Of a stretch of 64,000 nt of DNA, positions 9,845 through 18,003 are shown piece by piece. Every line of letters begins with the position of its first letter. Within the stretch, counting starts at the first letter, position 1. The stretch is from Chthoniobacterales bacterium. Its GTDB lineage: Bacteria > Verrucomicrobiota > Verrucomicrobiia > Chthoniobacterales > UBA10450. The position numbers were made by a program, and so were the translations under genes. Where the stretch lies: contig JAICMR010000001.1 of assembly GCA_025929155.1 (NCBI GenBank), forward strand, positions 31,799 through 95,798. The letters run 5' to 3'. The notes beneath the pieces were generated by a model, which was not told the origin of the DNA, searched no databases, and saw nothing but the letters and a program-made list of their open reading frames with translations.

Positions 9845-9933
9845 TCGGCTCCGTGGTTTGCGACGCGCGGGAGCGCCTTTCGCCGATCTCGCTTGTCAGT
9901 CTTAGGCGCTTCCGAAACCGCCTGCCGATCGCG
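9845..9933. other. Convergent intergenic gap
   Basis: 89 bp between the ends of the aminopeptidase and the histidine kinase. I see no clear hairpin-plus-T terminator for either gene. Confidence 0.4.
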
Positions 9934-11124
9934 TCACATCCGTTCCCCTTCGGTCAGCATCCGCACCCGCTCGTCCAGGAACGGCAGCCGGATCGTCAAT
10001 GTCAGTCCCTTGCCTTCGGTACTTTCGATCGCGATCTCGCCTCCATGTTCGCGAACAATCCGCCTAACGATAAGCAGGCCGAGTCCCGAGCCGCCGCGTT
10101 TGGTTGTGAAATAAGGCTCATAAATCCGGCTCAGATTTTCCGCCGAGATTCCGCCGCCCGTGTCCGTGAAACTGATCTTCACGTGCGTGTCGTCCCGGTC
10201 GCTCCGGATGCGGAGGATCCCGCGACGTTTCATGGCTTCGAAGCTGTTCTTGATCGCGTTATAAAAGACCTGCTTCATCTGGTCGCGATCGAGCTGGAGC
10301 GGCGGTAGATCTTCGCGCAGCTCCGTCTCGACCACGATGTCGCGGTCTTTTATCTCCGCCTGGAAAAAGCGGATCGTTTCCTCCAGCAGCTTGTTCACGT
10401 CCTCCGGCTGGAGTTGGGGTTTCGAGGGACGAATCGCACGCAGGAATTGTGTCACGATCGAGTCGAGCCGGTTGATCTCCGCCCGCGCGATATCGATCGA
10501 TTCCTGCAGCTCGCGCTTCTCTTCCGTCGCGCTCAGTTTCCTCACCTTCCGCTCCATTAATTGCAGATGGATGTGGAGCGAGTTGAGCGGATTGCCGATT
10601 TCATGTGCGACCCCGGCGGCGAGCAAAGTGAGCGCCGAGAAACGCTCGGATTCGATGGTCTGCTCGGCCGAGCGCCGGCTCTCGGTGATGTCGCGCAGGA
10701 TCATGGCATGCCCGACCCGCTCCGCCACATGGTCGTTAGGCTGCGATCCATCGGTCTTCCGCTCGATCATGAGCGGCACGACGTAAAAGTTAATGAATCG
10801 GTTCGCCGGATAAAAAATCTCCATGTCCCGGCTGAGCACGCTCTCCGATTGCGAGAGCGCTTTCCAATCGAGGCCACGAACGCGCTCGTCGAGCGGCCGG
10901 CCCACCGCTTTCTCTCCGTCGATGCCGAAGATTTCGCAGGCGGCGTCGTTCAGGTAAGTGATCCGACCCTTCGCGTCGGTCACAATGATCCCTTCCTGGA
11001 TGGAGTTGAAAATCGTCTCGAGGAATCCCTTCTCCTGCGCGAGGCGCAGCAGGTAATTTTGCACTTCCTCGGGCCCAATACGGCCGAGGCGTTCGATGAG
11101 TTTTTCGAGAAAACCGGATTTCAT
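9934..11124 (-). CDS. PAS-domain sensor histidine kinase (NtrB-like)
   Basis: A 396-aa soluble two-component kinase without a membrane segment. Order: N-terminal helix, PAS domain at about 35-150 (IQEGIIVTDAKGRITYLNDAA), dimerisation/phosphoacceptor domain with His174 in GVAHEIGNPLNSL, then the HATPase domain with N-box YNAIKNSFEAM, DTGGGIS, the F-box YEPYFTTK and GSGLGLLIV. The PAS plus HEIGNPL arrangement is that of NtrB/AtoS-type kinases that work with sigma-54 activators. No response regulator lies next to it, so it is an orphan here. Two octamer copies lie inside (10063, 10733). Confidence 0.93.
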   Translation of the reverse strand: MKSGFLEKLIERLGRIGPEEVQNYLLRLAQEKGFLETIFNSIQEGIIVTDAKGRITYLNDAACEIFGIDGEKAVGRPLDERVRGLDWKALSQSESVLSRDMEIFYPANRFINFYVVPLMIERKTDGSQPNDHVAERVGHAMILRDITESRRSAEQTIESERFSALTLLAAGVAHEIGNPLNSLHIHLQLMERKVRKLSATEEKRELQESIDIARAEINRLDSIVTQFLRAIRPSKPQLQPEDVNKLLEETIRFFQAEIKDRDIVVETELREDLPPLQLDRDQMKQVFYNAIKNSFEAMKRRGILRIRSDRDDTHVKISFTDTGGGISAENLSRIYEPYFTTKRGGSGLGLLIVRRIVREHGGEIAIESTEGKGLTLTIRLPFLDERVRMLTEGERM

Positions 11125-11195
11125 GTAGCGTGCGCTGTCCCAGCGCAGAAGAGCTTGGCAAGGGCGTTTCCTAGAGAACAGCCGACACTACACAC

Positions 11196-11813
11196 ATGAC
11201 TCGGACTTTTCTTCTCTCGCCCGCCTATGCTGGCGGCCGCCGCGCGCAGATGCTCCTGAGCGAACGGGCGCAGTTCGCGCTCGCGCGACGGTTGCGCATG
11301 GGTGAAGCGGTGTCGTTAGGCGAAGTCTTCACCTTTCTCAGCGGTCTCTATTTTCGAGGGAAACTGGCCTACGCGAATACCTTCGCTAGCGACTTTGAGC
11401 GGGTGCTCGTGATCACGCCGACGCGCGGCCTCGTGCCGGCAGCGACCGGCGTCACGCTCGCGGACCTGCGGGAATTTGCCGAGGTCGATATTGCGCAAGA
11501 CGAGCCGCGTTATCGGCAACCGCTCGAGCGCGACCTGCGCCGGCTCGTTCGGCAACTTTCGCCGGCCTGCGACGTTGTGCTGCTCGGAAGCATCGCGACG
11601 GGCAAGTATGTCCGTGTGATGCTCGAGATTTTGCAGGATCGGCTGCGGTTTCCAGCGGATTTCGTCGGGCGTGGCGACATGAGCCGTGGCGGGTTGCTCC
11701 TGCGCTGCGCGGTGGATCGCGTCGAACTCAGTTACATCCCAGTGGCCGGCGCGACACGAAAAGGGAAGCGACCCCCAAAGCTGGCGCCGCGTCGCTACCC
11801 GCGGTCGTCCTGA
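11196..11813 (+). CDS. Conserved-looking protein of unknown function; C-terminus made from a repeat
   Basis: 205 aa that I do not recognise. The N-terminal third has an alternating helix/strand look (LLSERAQFALARRLRMG). The middle has VLVITPTRGLVPA, and a Gly-rich segment LLGSIATGKYV precedes FVGRGDMSRGGLLLRC. There is no signal peptide, membrane segment or metal motif. The last 10-15 residues (arginine- and proline-rich, ending PRRYPRSS) are encoded by the left arm of a hairpin repeat at 11801-11833, so the ancestral stop was probably upstream and was replaced. It precedes a DNA ligase on the same strand; a link is only suggested by position. The octamer at 11313 is read S-L-G. Confidence 0.65.
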   Translation: MTRTFLLSPAYAGGRRAQMLLSERAQFALARRLRMGEAVSLGEVFTFLSGLYFRGKLAYANTFASDFERVLVITPTRGLVPAATGVTLADLREFAEVDIAQDEPRYRQPLERDLRRLVRQLSPACDVVLLGSIATGKYVRVMLEILQDRLRFPADFVGRGDMSRGGLLLRCAVDRVELSYIPVAGATRKGKRPPKLAPRRYPRSS

Positions 11814-11921
11814 GCGAAGTCGAAAGATCCCGGGAAAAAACCATGAAGCGCAAACTGCAAAACTCGCTTTCCAGAAACTCCGCGGGATCTTTCGACTCCG
11901 CCTCGCTGTGCTCAAGATGAC
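11801..11921. repeat. Hairpin repeat, family A (HPERSRG-type), full pair
   Basis: The left arm (GTCCTGAGCGAAGTCGAAAG and on to GATCCCGG, 11804-11833) and the right arm (GGGATCTTTCGACTCC to CAAGATGAC, 11883-11921) are inverted copies around a roughly 50-nt loop. The left arm forms the end of the preceding gene. The right arm contains the ATG of the DNA ligase. Confidence 0.85.
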
Positions 11922-12954
11922 AAAGCCTCTGCAACCGCCGCTCCCGCCGATGGAAGCCCGCTCCGTCGATGAAATCCCGAGCGACGACGGCTGGCAATAC
12001 GAGCCGAAGTGGGACGGCTTCCGCTGCCTCGCCTTCCGCGAGGGTGACGAAATTTACCTGCAGTCAAAAGCTGGCCAGCCGCTGGCGCGTTATTTCCCCG
12101 ATGTCGTCAAGGTGCTCCTCGAACTGAACGCGAAACGGTTTGTTCTCGACGGCGAATTAGTGGTTCCGGTCAAGGGCGCCCTTTCCTTTGATGAATTGCA
12201 ACTTCGGCTTCATCCCGCCGCCAGCCGCGTCCAAAAACTGGCTGCGGCCCATCCGGCGACCTTCGTCGTCTTCGACCTGCTTTCCGGCACGGACGGGCAA
12301 TCGCTCGTCGAGATACCGCTCGCGAAACGCCGCCCATTGCTCGAGGAATTCGCGAGCCAATTGTTCGCTGGCGAAAAGCAAATCCGCCTCTCACCAGCCA
12401 CAACCGATCTTGCCCGGGCGGAAAAGTGGTTTGAGAAAGTCGGTGGCGACCTCGATGGGATCATTGCGAAGCGGACCGATGCCGCCTACGCCTCGGGCGA
12501 GCGGACGGCGATGGTGAAGATCAAACAAATTCGGACCGTCGACTGCGTTGTCGGGGGCTTTCGTTATGCCAGCAGCGGCGACGTCATCGGCTCGCTCCTG
12601 CTCGGACTTTACGACGAGGAAGGGTTGCTCCACCACGTCGGCTTTACTTCCGCCTTTAAGGCGGGCGAGAAACCTGCCCTAACGAAAAAGTTTGAAGCCC
12701 TGAAGAAGCCGCCCGGATTTACCGGCAATGCACCGGGCGGACCGAGCCGCTGGAGCACGGAGCGGAGCGGAGAATGGGAACCGGTCGCACCGTGCGAAGT
12801 GGTGGAAGTCACTTACGATCACTTCACGGGCGGACGCTTTCGGCACGGCACGAAGATTGTGCGCTGGCGCAAAGACAAACCGCCGAAGCAATGCACGCTT
12901 GCCCAGGTCGAAGATCGCGAAGGCAAATCGCTCACGCTCCTGTCTTCATCTTGA
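11917..12954 (+). CDS. ATP-dependent DNA ligase (LigC/LigD-ligase-domain type)
   Basis: A 345-aa stand-alone ATP-dependent ligase that seals nicks through an enzyme-AMP intermediate. The adenylated lysine is K31 in motif I (EPKWDGFR). DGELVVP (motif III), VGGDLDGIIAKR (motif IV) and MVKIKQ (motif V) follow, then an OB-fold domain from about residue 215. The size fits LigC or the isolated ligase domain of LigD; no polymerase or nuclease domain is attached and no ku gene is nearby. The start is the ATG 11917, which belongs to the terminal GATGAC of a hairpin repeat; GTG 11908 is an alternative. The role is probably end joining or base-excision repair (inference). The octamer is at 12678. Confidence 0.93.
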   Translation: MTKPLQPPLPPMEARSVDEIPSDDGWQYEPKWDGFRCLAFREGDEIYLQSKAGQPLARYFPDVVKVLLELNAKRFVLDGELVVPVKGALSFDELQLRLHPAASRVQKLAAAHPATFVVFDLLSGTDGQSLVEIPLAKRRPLLEEFASQLFAGEKQIRLSPATTDLARAEKWFEKVGGDLDGIIAKRTDAAYASGERTAMVKIKQIRTVDCVVGGFRYASSGDVIGSLLLGLYDEEGLLHHVGFTSAFKAGEKPALTKKFEALKKPPGFTGNAPGGPSRWSTERSGEWEPVAPCEVVEVTYDHFTGGRFRHGTKIVRWRKDKPPKQCTLAQVEDREGKSLTLLSSS

Positions 12955-12984
12955 TTCGACTCTCCGATCGGAAACCATTCGCGC

Positions 12985-13497
12985 ATGACTAACGAATGGG
13001 AACAGGCGCGAATTCCAACTGCGATTCTGTGGGGAGGTTTGGTTGCCGGCGTGCTCGACTTCACCTTCGCGCTCACCTTCAATCACTGGCGCGGCGTCCC
13101 TTTCATCCGGGTTCCGCAGGCGATCGCGAGCGGCCTGCTCGGCCGCGATGCGTTTCAAGGTGGCCTAACGACTGCGGCGTTCGGCGTCGCGCTCCACTTC
13201 CTGATCGCGTTCTGTCTGGCGGCTTTTTATAACGGAGTGAGCCGCCTCTTTCCGGTCTTGATCCGTTGGGCGGTGCTCTTCGGTCCGCTTTACGGCGTCG
13301 CGGTTTATTTCTTCATGAATCTCGTCGTGCTCCCGCTCTCGCGAGCGCCAAAATTTAAGCACACCGCGCTCTCGACCTGGAGCGATCTCGGCTCGCATGT
13401 CGTCTTCGTCGGTCTAACCATCGCGCTTTTCGCGCGCCGCTACGCGAGCGCGCGCCAACCGGCGGATTTGCCTAACGACTCCAGCTCGGCTCGGTGA
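12985..13497 (+). CDS. Small inner-membrane protein of unknown function
   Basis: 170 aa with about four hydrophobic segments (roughly residues 11-30, 58-82, 90-115 and 130-148), so an integral membrane protein. A basic, Ser/Ala/Asp-rich tail follows. I recognise no catalytic motif; the charged N-terminus followed by LWGGLVAGVLDFTFALTF is typical of small conserved membrane proteins in soil bacteria. The last 26 nt overlap the end of the convergent tolB gene. Two octamer copies lie inside (13164, 13471), the second in the overlap, where it serves both genes. Confidence 0.75.
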   Translation: MTNEWEQARIPTAILWGGLVAGVLDFTFALTFNHWRGVPFIRVPQAIASGLLGRDAFQGGLTTAAFGVALHFLIAFCLAAFYNGVSRLFPVLIRWAVLFGPLYGVAVYFFMNLVVLPLSRAPKFKHTALSTWSDLGSHVVFVGLTIALFARRYASARQPADLPNDSSSAR

Positions 13498-14626
13498 TTT
13501 TGCCGAGGCCTTCGAGCACCTTGATCTTTTGGCTGTTCACCGTGTCAACCATGTAGAGCGTGCCGCCGTCGCTGTAGATCAGGTGGCGCGAGTCCGGTCC
13601 CCACACCGGATCTTCGCCGGTCCCGACGACGCGCTTGTTCCCGCCGCCGAGATCCATCACCACCACCTGAAAGTCGCCGCCGGAGCGGACATTGAAGGCG
13701 ATCTTTTTTCCGTCCGGCGACCAACTCGGCTCGGTGCAGTAGCCATAGCCGGTCGAGATTGGGCTACCCGATCCGCCGCGCGCCGAAATCCGATAAAGTT
13801 GCGGGCCGCCGGAGCCGCTGAACGAGTAGATAATTTCCTCCCCGTCAGGAGACCACGTCGGGCTCGACTCCACCCCGCGGGTGTGGGTCAAACGCTCCGC
13901 GCCGCCCCCGTTCGCGCTCACGGTGTAAAGTTCCGGGTTGCCATCTTTGCTGATCGTTAGGGCGATCCGGTTGCCGTTCGGGGAAAAGGCGACGCCGCTG
14001 TTGGTGCCGGGGTAATTTACGATCTTGTTCCGCGCGCCGCTCGCGAGATCAATCAGATACACATCAGCGTAACCGCTCTGGTAACCGGTGTAGGTGATTC
14101 GGCTCCCGTCGGGGCTGATCGAGGGATGCACGCTGATCGTATTGTCATGCGTGAGCTGCCGCGCATTCGTCCCGTCGTAATCCGCGACGTAAACTTCCTT
14201 GTGGCCGCTCCGCGTCGCGATGAAAGCGATTTTGCTTCCGGCCAGGCCTTTGTGGCCGGTCAGCGTTTCGATGATGTCGTTAGCAAACTCGTGCGCATTC
14301 GCGCGATTTTCGCCGTTGTAGGTTTTCGAGAGCACGGTGCCGCCGCTGTGATCCACAACCGTTCCCTGTAGATTTCCAGCGTCCGCGCGTCCACTCACGG
14401 TATAGGAGGCGTTGGCGCTGCCGAGGTTGAAAAGGCCCGACATCGTCAGGTCCTTTTGCACGATATTTGTCGCAGCCGCGCCGTCGGCTCCCGTGAGCCC
14501 GGCGATGCTCAGGTTCAGGCGGTCACCCTTACTCACAGTGATCGTCGGCACATCCTCGCCGCGCGCCAGTTGCATTGTTGTTAGGCAAATGATCGCCGTC
14601 ACGGTTGCTCGTAAAATTTGTCTCAT
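13472..14626 (-). CDS. tolB: Tol-Pal system protein TolB
   Basis: A periplasmic beta-propeller protein of the Tol-Pal envelope system, 384 aa. A signal peptide (about residues 1-23, ending in ARG) is followed by the N-terminal alpha/beta domain (to about 140) and five or more WD40-like PD40 repeats with the pattern SPDG-x-I/K-I-x-Y/F ([45 protein letters not shown]). The start overlaps the stop of tolA by 4 bp. Pal is not seen downstream; instead the gene meets a convergent membrane-protein gene. Octamer copies are at 13471 and 13954. Confidence 0.95.
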   Translation of the reverse strand: MRQILRATVTAIICLTTMQLARGEDVPTITVSKGDRLNLSIAGLTGADGAAATNIVQKDLTMSGLFNLGSANASYTVSGRADAGNLQGTVVDHSGGTVLSKTYNGENRANAHEFANDIIETLTGHKGLAGSKIAFIATRSGHKEVYVADYDGTNARQLTHDNTISVHPSISPDGSRITYTGYQSGYADVYLIDLASGARNKIVNYPGTNSGVAFSPNGNRIALTISKDGNPELYTVSANGGGAERLTHTRGVESSPTWSPDGEEIIYSFSGSGGPQLYRISARGGSGSPISTGYGYCTEPSWSPDGKKIAFNVRSGGDFQVVVMDLGGGNKRVVGTGEDPVWGPDSRHLIYSDGGTLYMVDTVNSQKIKVLEGLGKITEPSWSR

Positions 14627-15588
14627 TGCCCGGAATTTAATTCGAAGTTGATGTTCACGTCATAATATTCGTTGCCCAGGCCAGCCGGCAACGGATCGAC
14701 TTTTTTGACGCGCGCAGCAGCGGCTTTCACGGAGTCGTCCACGACGGAATTACCGGAGGATTTCGCGATTGAGTAGTCGGAAATTCGTCCGTCTTTTTCG
14801 ATCCGGAGGCGCAGCAGGACCGAAAGCTTCGCGCTCTGCACGACGGACGTCGGCTGGACCCATTCGCTGTAGAAACGGTCGTGCAACATGCCGCCATACC
14901 AGCCAAACTCGGAGGCGCCGGAGCCTTGGCCGTGACCGCCGGAACCGCCTGCGCCTTTGGTTTCGCCGGTCTCACTCTCGCCCGCGGCGGTTGCTTTCTT
15001 CGCTGATTTTTCTCTCAGAGATTTCTCCTCGCCGTCGTCTGCTTTCTCCTTCGCCAGGGCGGCCTTGGCGATGGCCTTTTTCTTTGCGGTTTCCTTTTCT
15101 TCCTGCTCCTCGTCAGGCGTGGCCTTTGGCTTCGCTTTCGGCGTCGCCTTCTTCTTTGGAGTCGGTGATGGCTTCGGCGTATGTTTTGGCGTCGATTTTG
15201 GCGTCGGTTTCGGCTTGGGCGTCGGCGTCTCGGTTGGCTTGGGCGTTGGAGTTGGAGTCTCGGTCGGAGTCGGAGTCGCCGTCGCCGTCGGGCTGACCGG
15301 GATTTCTATCTCGCTCTTGGCGCTCGGCAAAACTTCCGGAGTCGCTTCTTCCGCCGGTTCGTTAGGCGAAGTGACCGGAGTTTCTTCTTCCGGCGGCGGC
15401 GCGGGGGTTTCCGCGGCCGCTTCCGGGGCTGGCAGGGCCTGACTCGCGCCCGCGCCGCCTTCCATCCAGACGATGTCCTTCGGCGCCGGTCTCGTCGTTC
15501 GACTCCACCAAAGCAGCCCAAGCAGGACCACGACGTGGATCAACCCGACGATCGTGACGTTGCGCCAGAAACGCGCGTCGCGCGTCAT
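14623..15588 (-). CDS. tolA: TolA/TonB-type energy-transducing protein
   Basis: 321 aa. A single N-terminal membrane anchor (about residues 10-28) is followed by an acidic Ala/Pro/Glu region. Next comes a long Pro-Thr-Lys spacer (about 100-155; [12 protein letters not shown]-like units) and a Lys/Glu/Ala-rich helical part. The C-terminal TonB-like fold (about 230-321) has [20 protein letters not shown]. This is the bridge from the TolQR motor to the outer membrane. The order tolQ-tolR-this-tolB makes TolA the natural reading, although the C-terminal domain looks TonB-like. It is coupled by 4-bp overlaps on both sides. The octamer is at 15359. Confidence 0.9.
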   Translation of the reverse strand: MTRDARFWRNVTIVGLIHVVVLLGLLWWSRTTRPAPKDIVWMEGGAGASQALPAPEAAAETPAPPPEEETPVTSPNEPAEEATPEVLPSAKSEIEIPVSPTATATPTPTETPTPTPKPTETPTPKPKPTPKSTPKHTPKPSPTPKKKATPKAKPKATPDEEQEEKETAKKKAIAKAALAKEKADDGEEKSLREKSAKKATAAGESETGETKGAGGSGGHGQGSGASEFGWYGGMLHDRFYSEWVQPTSVVQSAKLSVLLRLRIEKDGRISDYSIAKSSGNSVVDDSVKAAAARVKKVDPLPAGLGNEYYDVNINFELNSGQ

Positions 15589-16007
15589 TTCCCCGGCGTC
15601 TCTTCCTGGGTGGCGATGCCGACTTTCGTGATCTCCGCCCGCTGCAATGCGTCCATGAGGTTGACCAATTTTTGCACCGGCAAAGAACGATCCGGACGAA
15701 TCACGACCGCGACATTGGGATCGGCTTGTTTCAAGCTCGCGAGTCGCGTCGGGAGCGCCGCTGCTTCCACCACTTCTTCATTCAGCCTAACGACTTCGTT
15801 GCGATCCATCGAGAGCGTCTGGACGGCGGCCGGATTGATCGGCGCGTTCGTCGTGCCGCTCGAGGGAATGATGAGTGTCTTGCTGTTCTCCATCAGCGGC
15901 GTCGTGATCATGAAAATGATCAGCAGAACGAAAGCGAGATCGAGCAGCGGAGTGATGTTGATCTCCGAGAGCGTCGTGAGGCTGGTGCGGCTGGAGTAAC
16001 GGCGCAT
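15585..16007 (-). CDS. tolR: Biopolymer transport protein TolR/ExbD
   Basis: 140 aa. The short cytoplasmic N-terminus and single membrane helix carry the family motif [19 protein letters not shown], in which the Asp at about position 23 is the proton-coupling residue of the motor. The periplasmic domain ends with the usual KVGIAT strand. The stop overlaps the start of tolA by 4 bp. tolQ lies 121 bp upstream, a gap large enough to contain regulation. The octamer at 15786 is inside. Confidence 0.95.
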   Translation of the reverse strand: MRRYSSRTSLTTLSEINITPLLDLAFVLLIIFMITTPLMENSKTLIIPSSGTTNAPINPAAVQTLSMDRNEVVRLNEEVVEAAALPTRLASLKQADPNVAVVIRPDRSLPVQKLVNLMDALQRAEITKVGIATQEETPGK

Positions 16008-16128
16008 GGATCGCTAAGGAAAGGAGGAAAACAGGAACGTTCTTCGAACGAGATTTCGACTCAGAAGATTAGGCAAAACGCAGCAAAGCATCAGGCAGAT
16101 CCGGTTTCTCTCCTCCGCGATTCTGCTC
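16008..16128. other. Gap between tolQ and tolR
   Basis: 121 bp within an otherwise tight operon. It holds purine-rich and pyrimidine-rich segments (AAGGAAAGGAGG and TTTCTCTCCTCC) that could pair as a weak long-range hairpin, resembling the ends of the family D repeat at 24185. No ORF or promoter is called. Confidence 0.4.
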
Positions 16129-16893
16129 TCATCTGCGGAAATCGGACATGCGTCCACCGTGCTCGACATATCTGTGCTCAAATTCGGAGGCGAGCTCGGC
16201 CGCGAAGTTATCCATCTCCACCGTCATCGCGCGAATGCTGGTGACGAGAAAGTTGTAGCCAAACATCGCCGGGATCGCGACGCAGAGCGCGGTCACGGTT
16301 GTGATCAGCGCGCCGGAAACACCCGGCGCCATCGCCGCGAGGTTCGCGCTGCCCGCTTCGGCCACGCCGGTAAAAGTATCCATGACTCCCCAGACCGTGC
16401 CTAACAATCCCAGGAACGGCGCACCGCTAACTGCGGTCGCGAGCAGGATCATTTGCGATTCGAGTTTCAACGCCGTCTCGCCGACCGCGCGCTCCATCGC
16501 CGCGTTGACCGCGTGCATCTGCGCCGGCGTGATCTTGTCCGCAATCTCGAGACGCGCGCGAAACGTCTCGTCGATTTCCGCCGACCCGAGCAGGTGAAAA
16601 GTCAGCTCCTTGCATCCGGCGCGATAGACATTGAAGACGGGGGACCCCGAAAAACGCACGCTTGATTCAAACAAGCGCAGCGGCTGCCGATCCTGGCGGA
16701 AGGCAGCGAGAAAACGGTCGCTCTGTTTCCGCGCAAACTGAATCACGCGCATCTTCGTCACCATCACTGACCAACTGAAAATCGAGCCGATGCAAAGAAT
16801 GCCGAGCACCATCTTGCCCGCGATCGTGGCGTGCTCGAAAGAAAAAACGAGGCCGCCATCCGCAAGAAATCCGGCCGAAAAGAGTTCCGTCAT
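16129..16893 (-). CDS. tolQ: Proton channel protein TolQ/ExbB (MotA/TolQ/ExbB family)
   Basis: 254 aa with three membrane segments: about 23-43, 140-165 and 180-205. The conserved core SGAPFLGLLGTVWGVMDTF and ALITTVTALCVAIPAMFGYN is intact, including the Thr residues of the proton path. It forms the inner-membrane motor with TolR and drives TolA. It is the first gene of the minus-strand tolQRAB set, and the 56-bp gap to lgt behind it may hold the promoter. Unlike the second copy at 53727, this one sits with tolB, which argues for the Tol rather than the Exb role. Confidence 0.94.
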   Translation of the reverse strand: MTELFSAGFLADGGLVFSFEHATIAGKMVLGILCIGSIFSWSVMVTKMRVIQFARKQSDRFLAAFRQDRQPLRLFESSVRFSGSPVFNVYRAGCKELTFHLLGSAEIDETFRARLEIADKITPAQMHAVNAAMERAVGETALKLESQMILLATAVSGAPFLGLLGTVWGVMDTFTGVAEAGSANLAAMAPGVSGALITTVTALCVAIPAMFGYNFLVTSIRAMTVEMDNFAAELASEFEHRYVEHGGRMSDFRR

Positions 16894-16949
16894 TCCGGTC
16901 TAAGTCATAGCCCGCTCAGGGCGAAACGAAAGGCGCAATCCCGGCCCCG

Positions 16950-17897
16950 TCACGTCTGACGGAATCGCGGCGCCGACTGTTCATTGCGGATCCTGCCGAC
17001 GATGATAAACGCCAGTCCGATCGCGATGAGGAAGAAAGAAAAGAACTGTCCGCGCGTGAAACCGGCGATCAGCGACGCGTCCGGTTCGCGAAAATATTCC
17101 ACGATGATCCGGAAGATCGCGTAGCAGACGAAGAATAAACCGGTCAGCACGCCATTCGGCTGGCGGGTCCGCGTACGCACAAGCCAAAGGATCGCGAAGA
17201 GCGCCACGCCTTCGAGCAGCGCCTCGTAAAGCTGCGACGGGTGCCGCGGCGTGAGGATGAAGTGTAATTTTTCGCGCAGGAGCGGATGCGTCTGCAGACC
17301 ATTCACGATTGCTTCCGGAGTCGTTAGGCTGGGAGCGACGGTTTGCGCGGCGAGAAGCGCGTGATCAGCGACCGCGGCGTTCGCCGGATCGAGGATCTCC
17401 TTCGGGAAAAGCATTGCCCACGGCACGGTCGTGGGCCGTCCGTAAAGCTCGCCGTTGATGAAGTTCGCGCAGCGGCCGCAGAAGAGGCCGATCGGTGCCA
17501 CAACCACGAGGTTGTCGCCGAGATTGGTCCACGAGATCTTGTGCCGCCACGAGTAGTAAAAAGTGAACGCGATCAGCCCAAGCATGCCGCCGTGGCTCGA
17601 CATCCCACCTTCCCAGACGCGGAAAATCGAGAGGGGATCGCGCAACATTTCCGGCCGGTAAAACAACACGTAGCCGAGTCGGCCGCCGAGCATCACGCCG
17701 AAGAGCGCGCCCCAGGTAATGAAGTCGCCCACCTGATCGACCTGCAGTTCGGTGTAACCCTTTTTCGCCAGATGGCGCAGAAGCAGAAACCCGAGAGCGA
17801 AGGCGAGCACGTAAGCCATGCCGTACCAGCGCGGCCCGATGTTGCCCCAGAGGCGGAAGATGAACGGATCGAAGTCGTCGAGGAAATAGGCGAGCAT
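16950..17897 (-). CDS. lgt: Prolipoprotein diacylglyceryl transferase
   Basis: An inner-membrane enzyme that transfers diacylglycerol from phosphatidylglycerol to the lipobox cysteine of prolipoproteins. About 315 aa from ATG 17897; a TTG at 17936 in the same frame is an alternative. The Lgt signature GRCANFINGELYGRPT is present, along with WEGGMSSHGGMLG and several membrane helices. HPSQLYEALLEG near the C-terminal third is also typical. A segment of about 40 residues after the signature (DPANAAVADHALL onward) is longer than in E. coli Lgt and common outside Proteobacteria. The octamer at 17331 lies in this loop. Confidence 0.95.
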   Translation of the reverse strand: MLAYFLDDFDPFIFRLWGNIGPRWYGMAYVLAFALGFLLLRHLAKKGYTELQVDQVGDFITWGALFGVMLGGRLGYVLFYRPEMLRDPLSIFRVWEGGMSSHGGMLGLIAFTFYYSWRHKISWTNLGDNLVVVAPIGLFCGRCANFINGELYGRPTTVPWAMLFPKEILDPANAAVADHALLAAQTVAPSLTTPEAIVNGLQTHPLLREKLHFILTPRHPSQLYEALLEGVALFAILWLVRTRTRQPNGVLTGLFFVCYAIFRIIVEYFREPDASLIAGFTRGQFFSFFLIAIGLAFIIVGRIRNEQSAPRFRQT

Positions 17898-17963
17898 CAG
17901 GCGCGCGAGCTTCCGCGATTTTAGGTCGAGCGGCAACCGCGGGAAACTCTGGTGGTCCGCGCA

Positions 17964-18003
17964 GTCATCCTGTGCGAGCGCCGTGGGATCCGATCAGGAT
18001 GAC
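17964..18003. repeat. Compact family A hairpin between lgt and uvrA
   Basis: GTCATCCTG (17964-17972) and its exact inverse CAGGATGAC (17995-18003) frame a 22-nt loop containing GGGATCC. This looks like a shortened family A repeat. It overlaps the uvrA stop and could act as the uvrA transcript end. Confidence 0.7.

Noticed and set aside
15120-15300. Pro-Thr-Lys repeats of tolA as a separate repeat element
   Set aside because: They are the usual low-complexity spacer of TolA/TonB proteins and stay within one gene.
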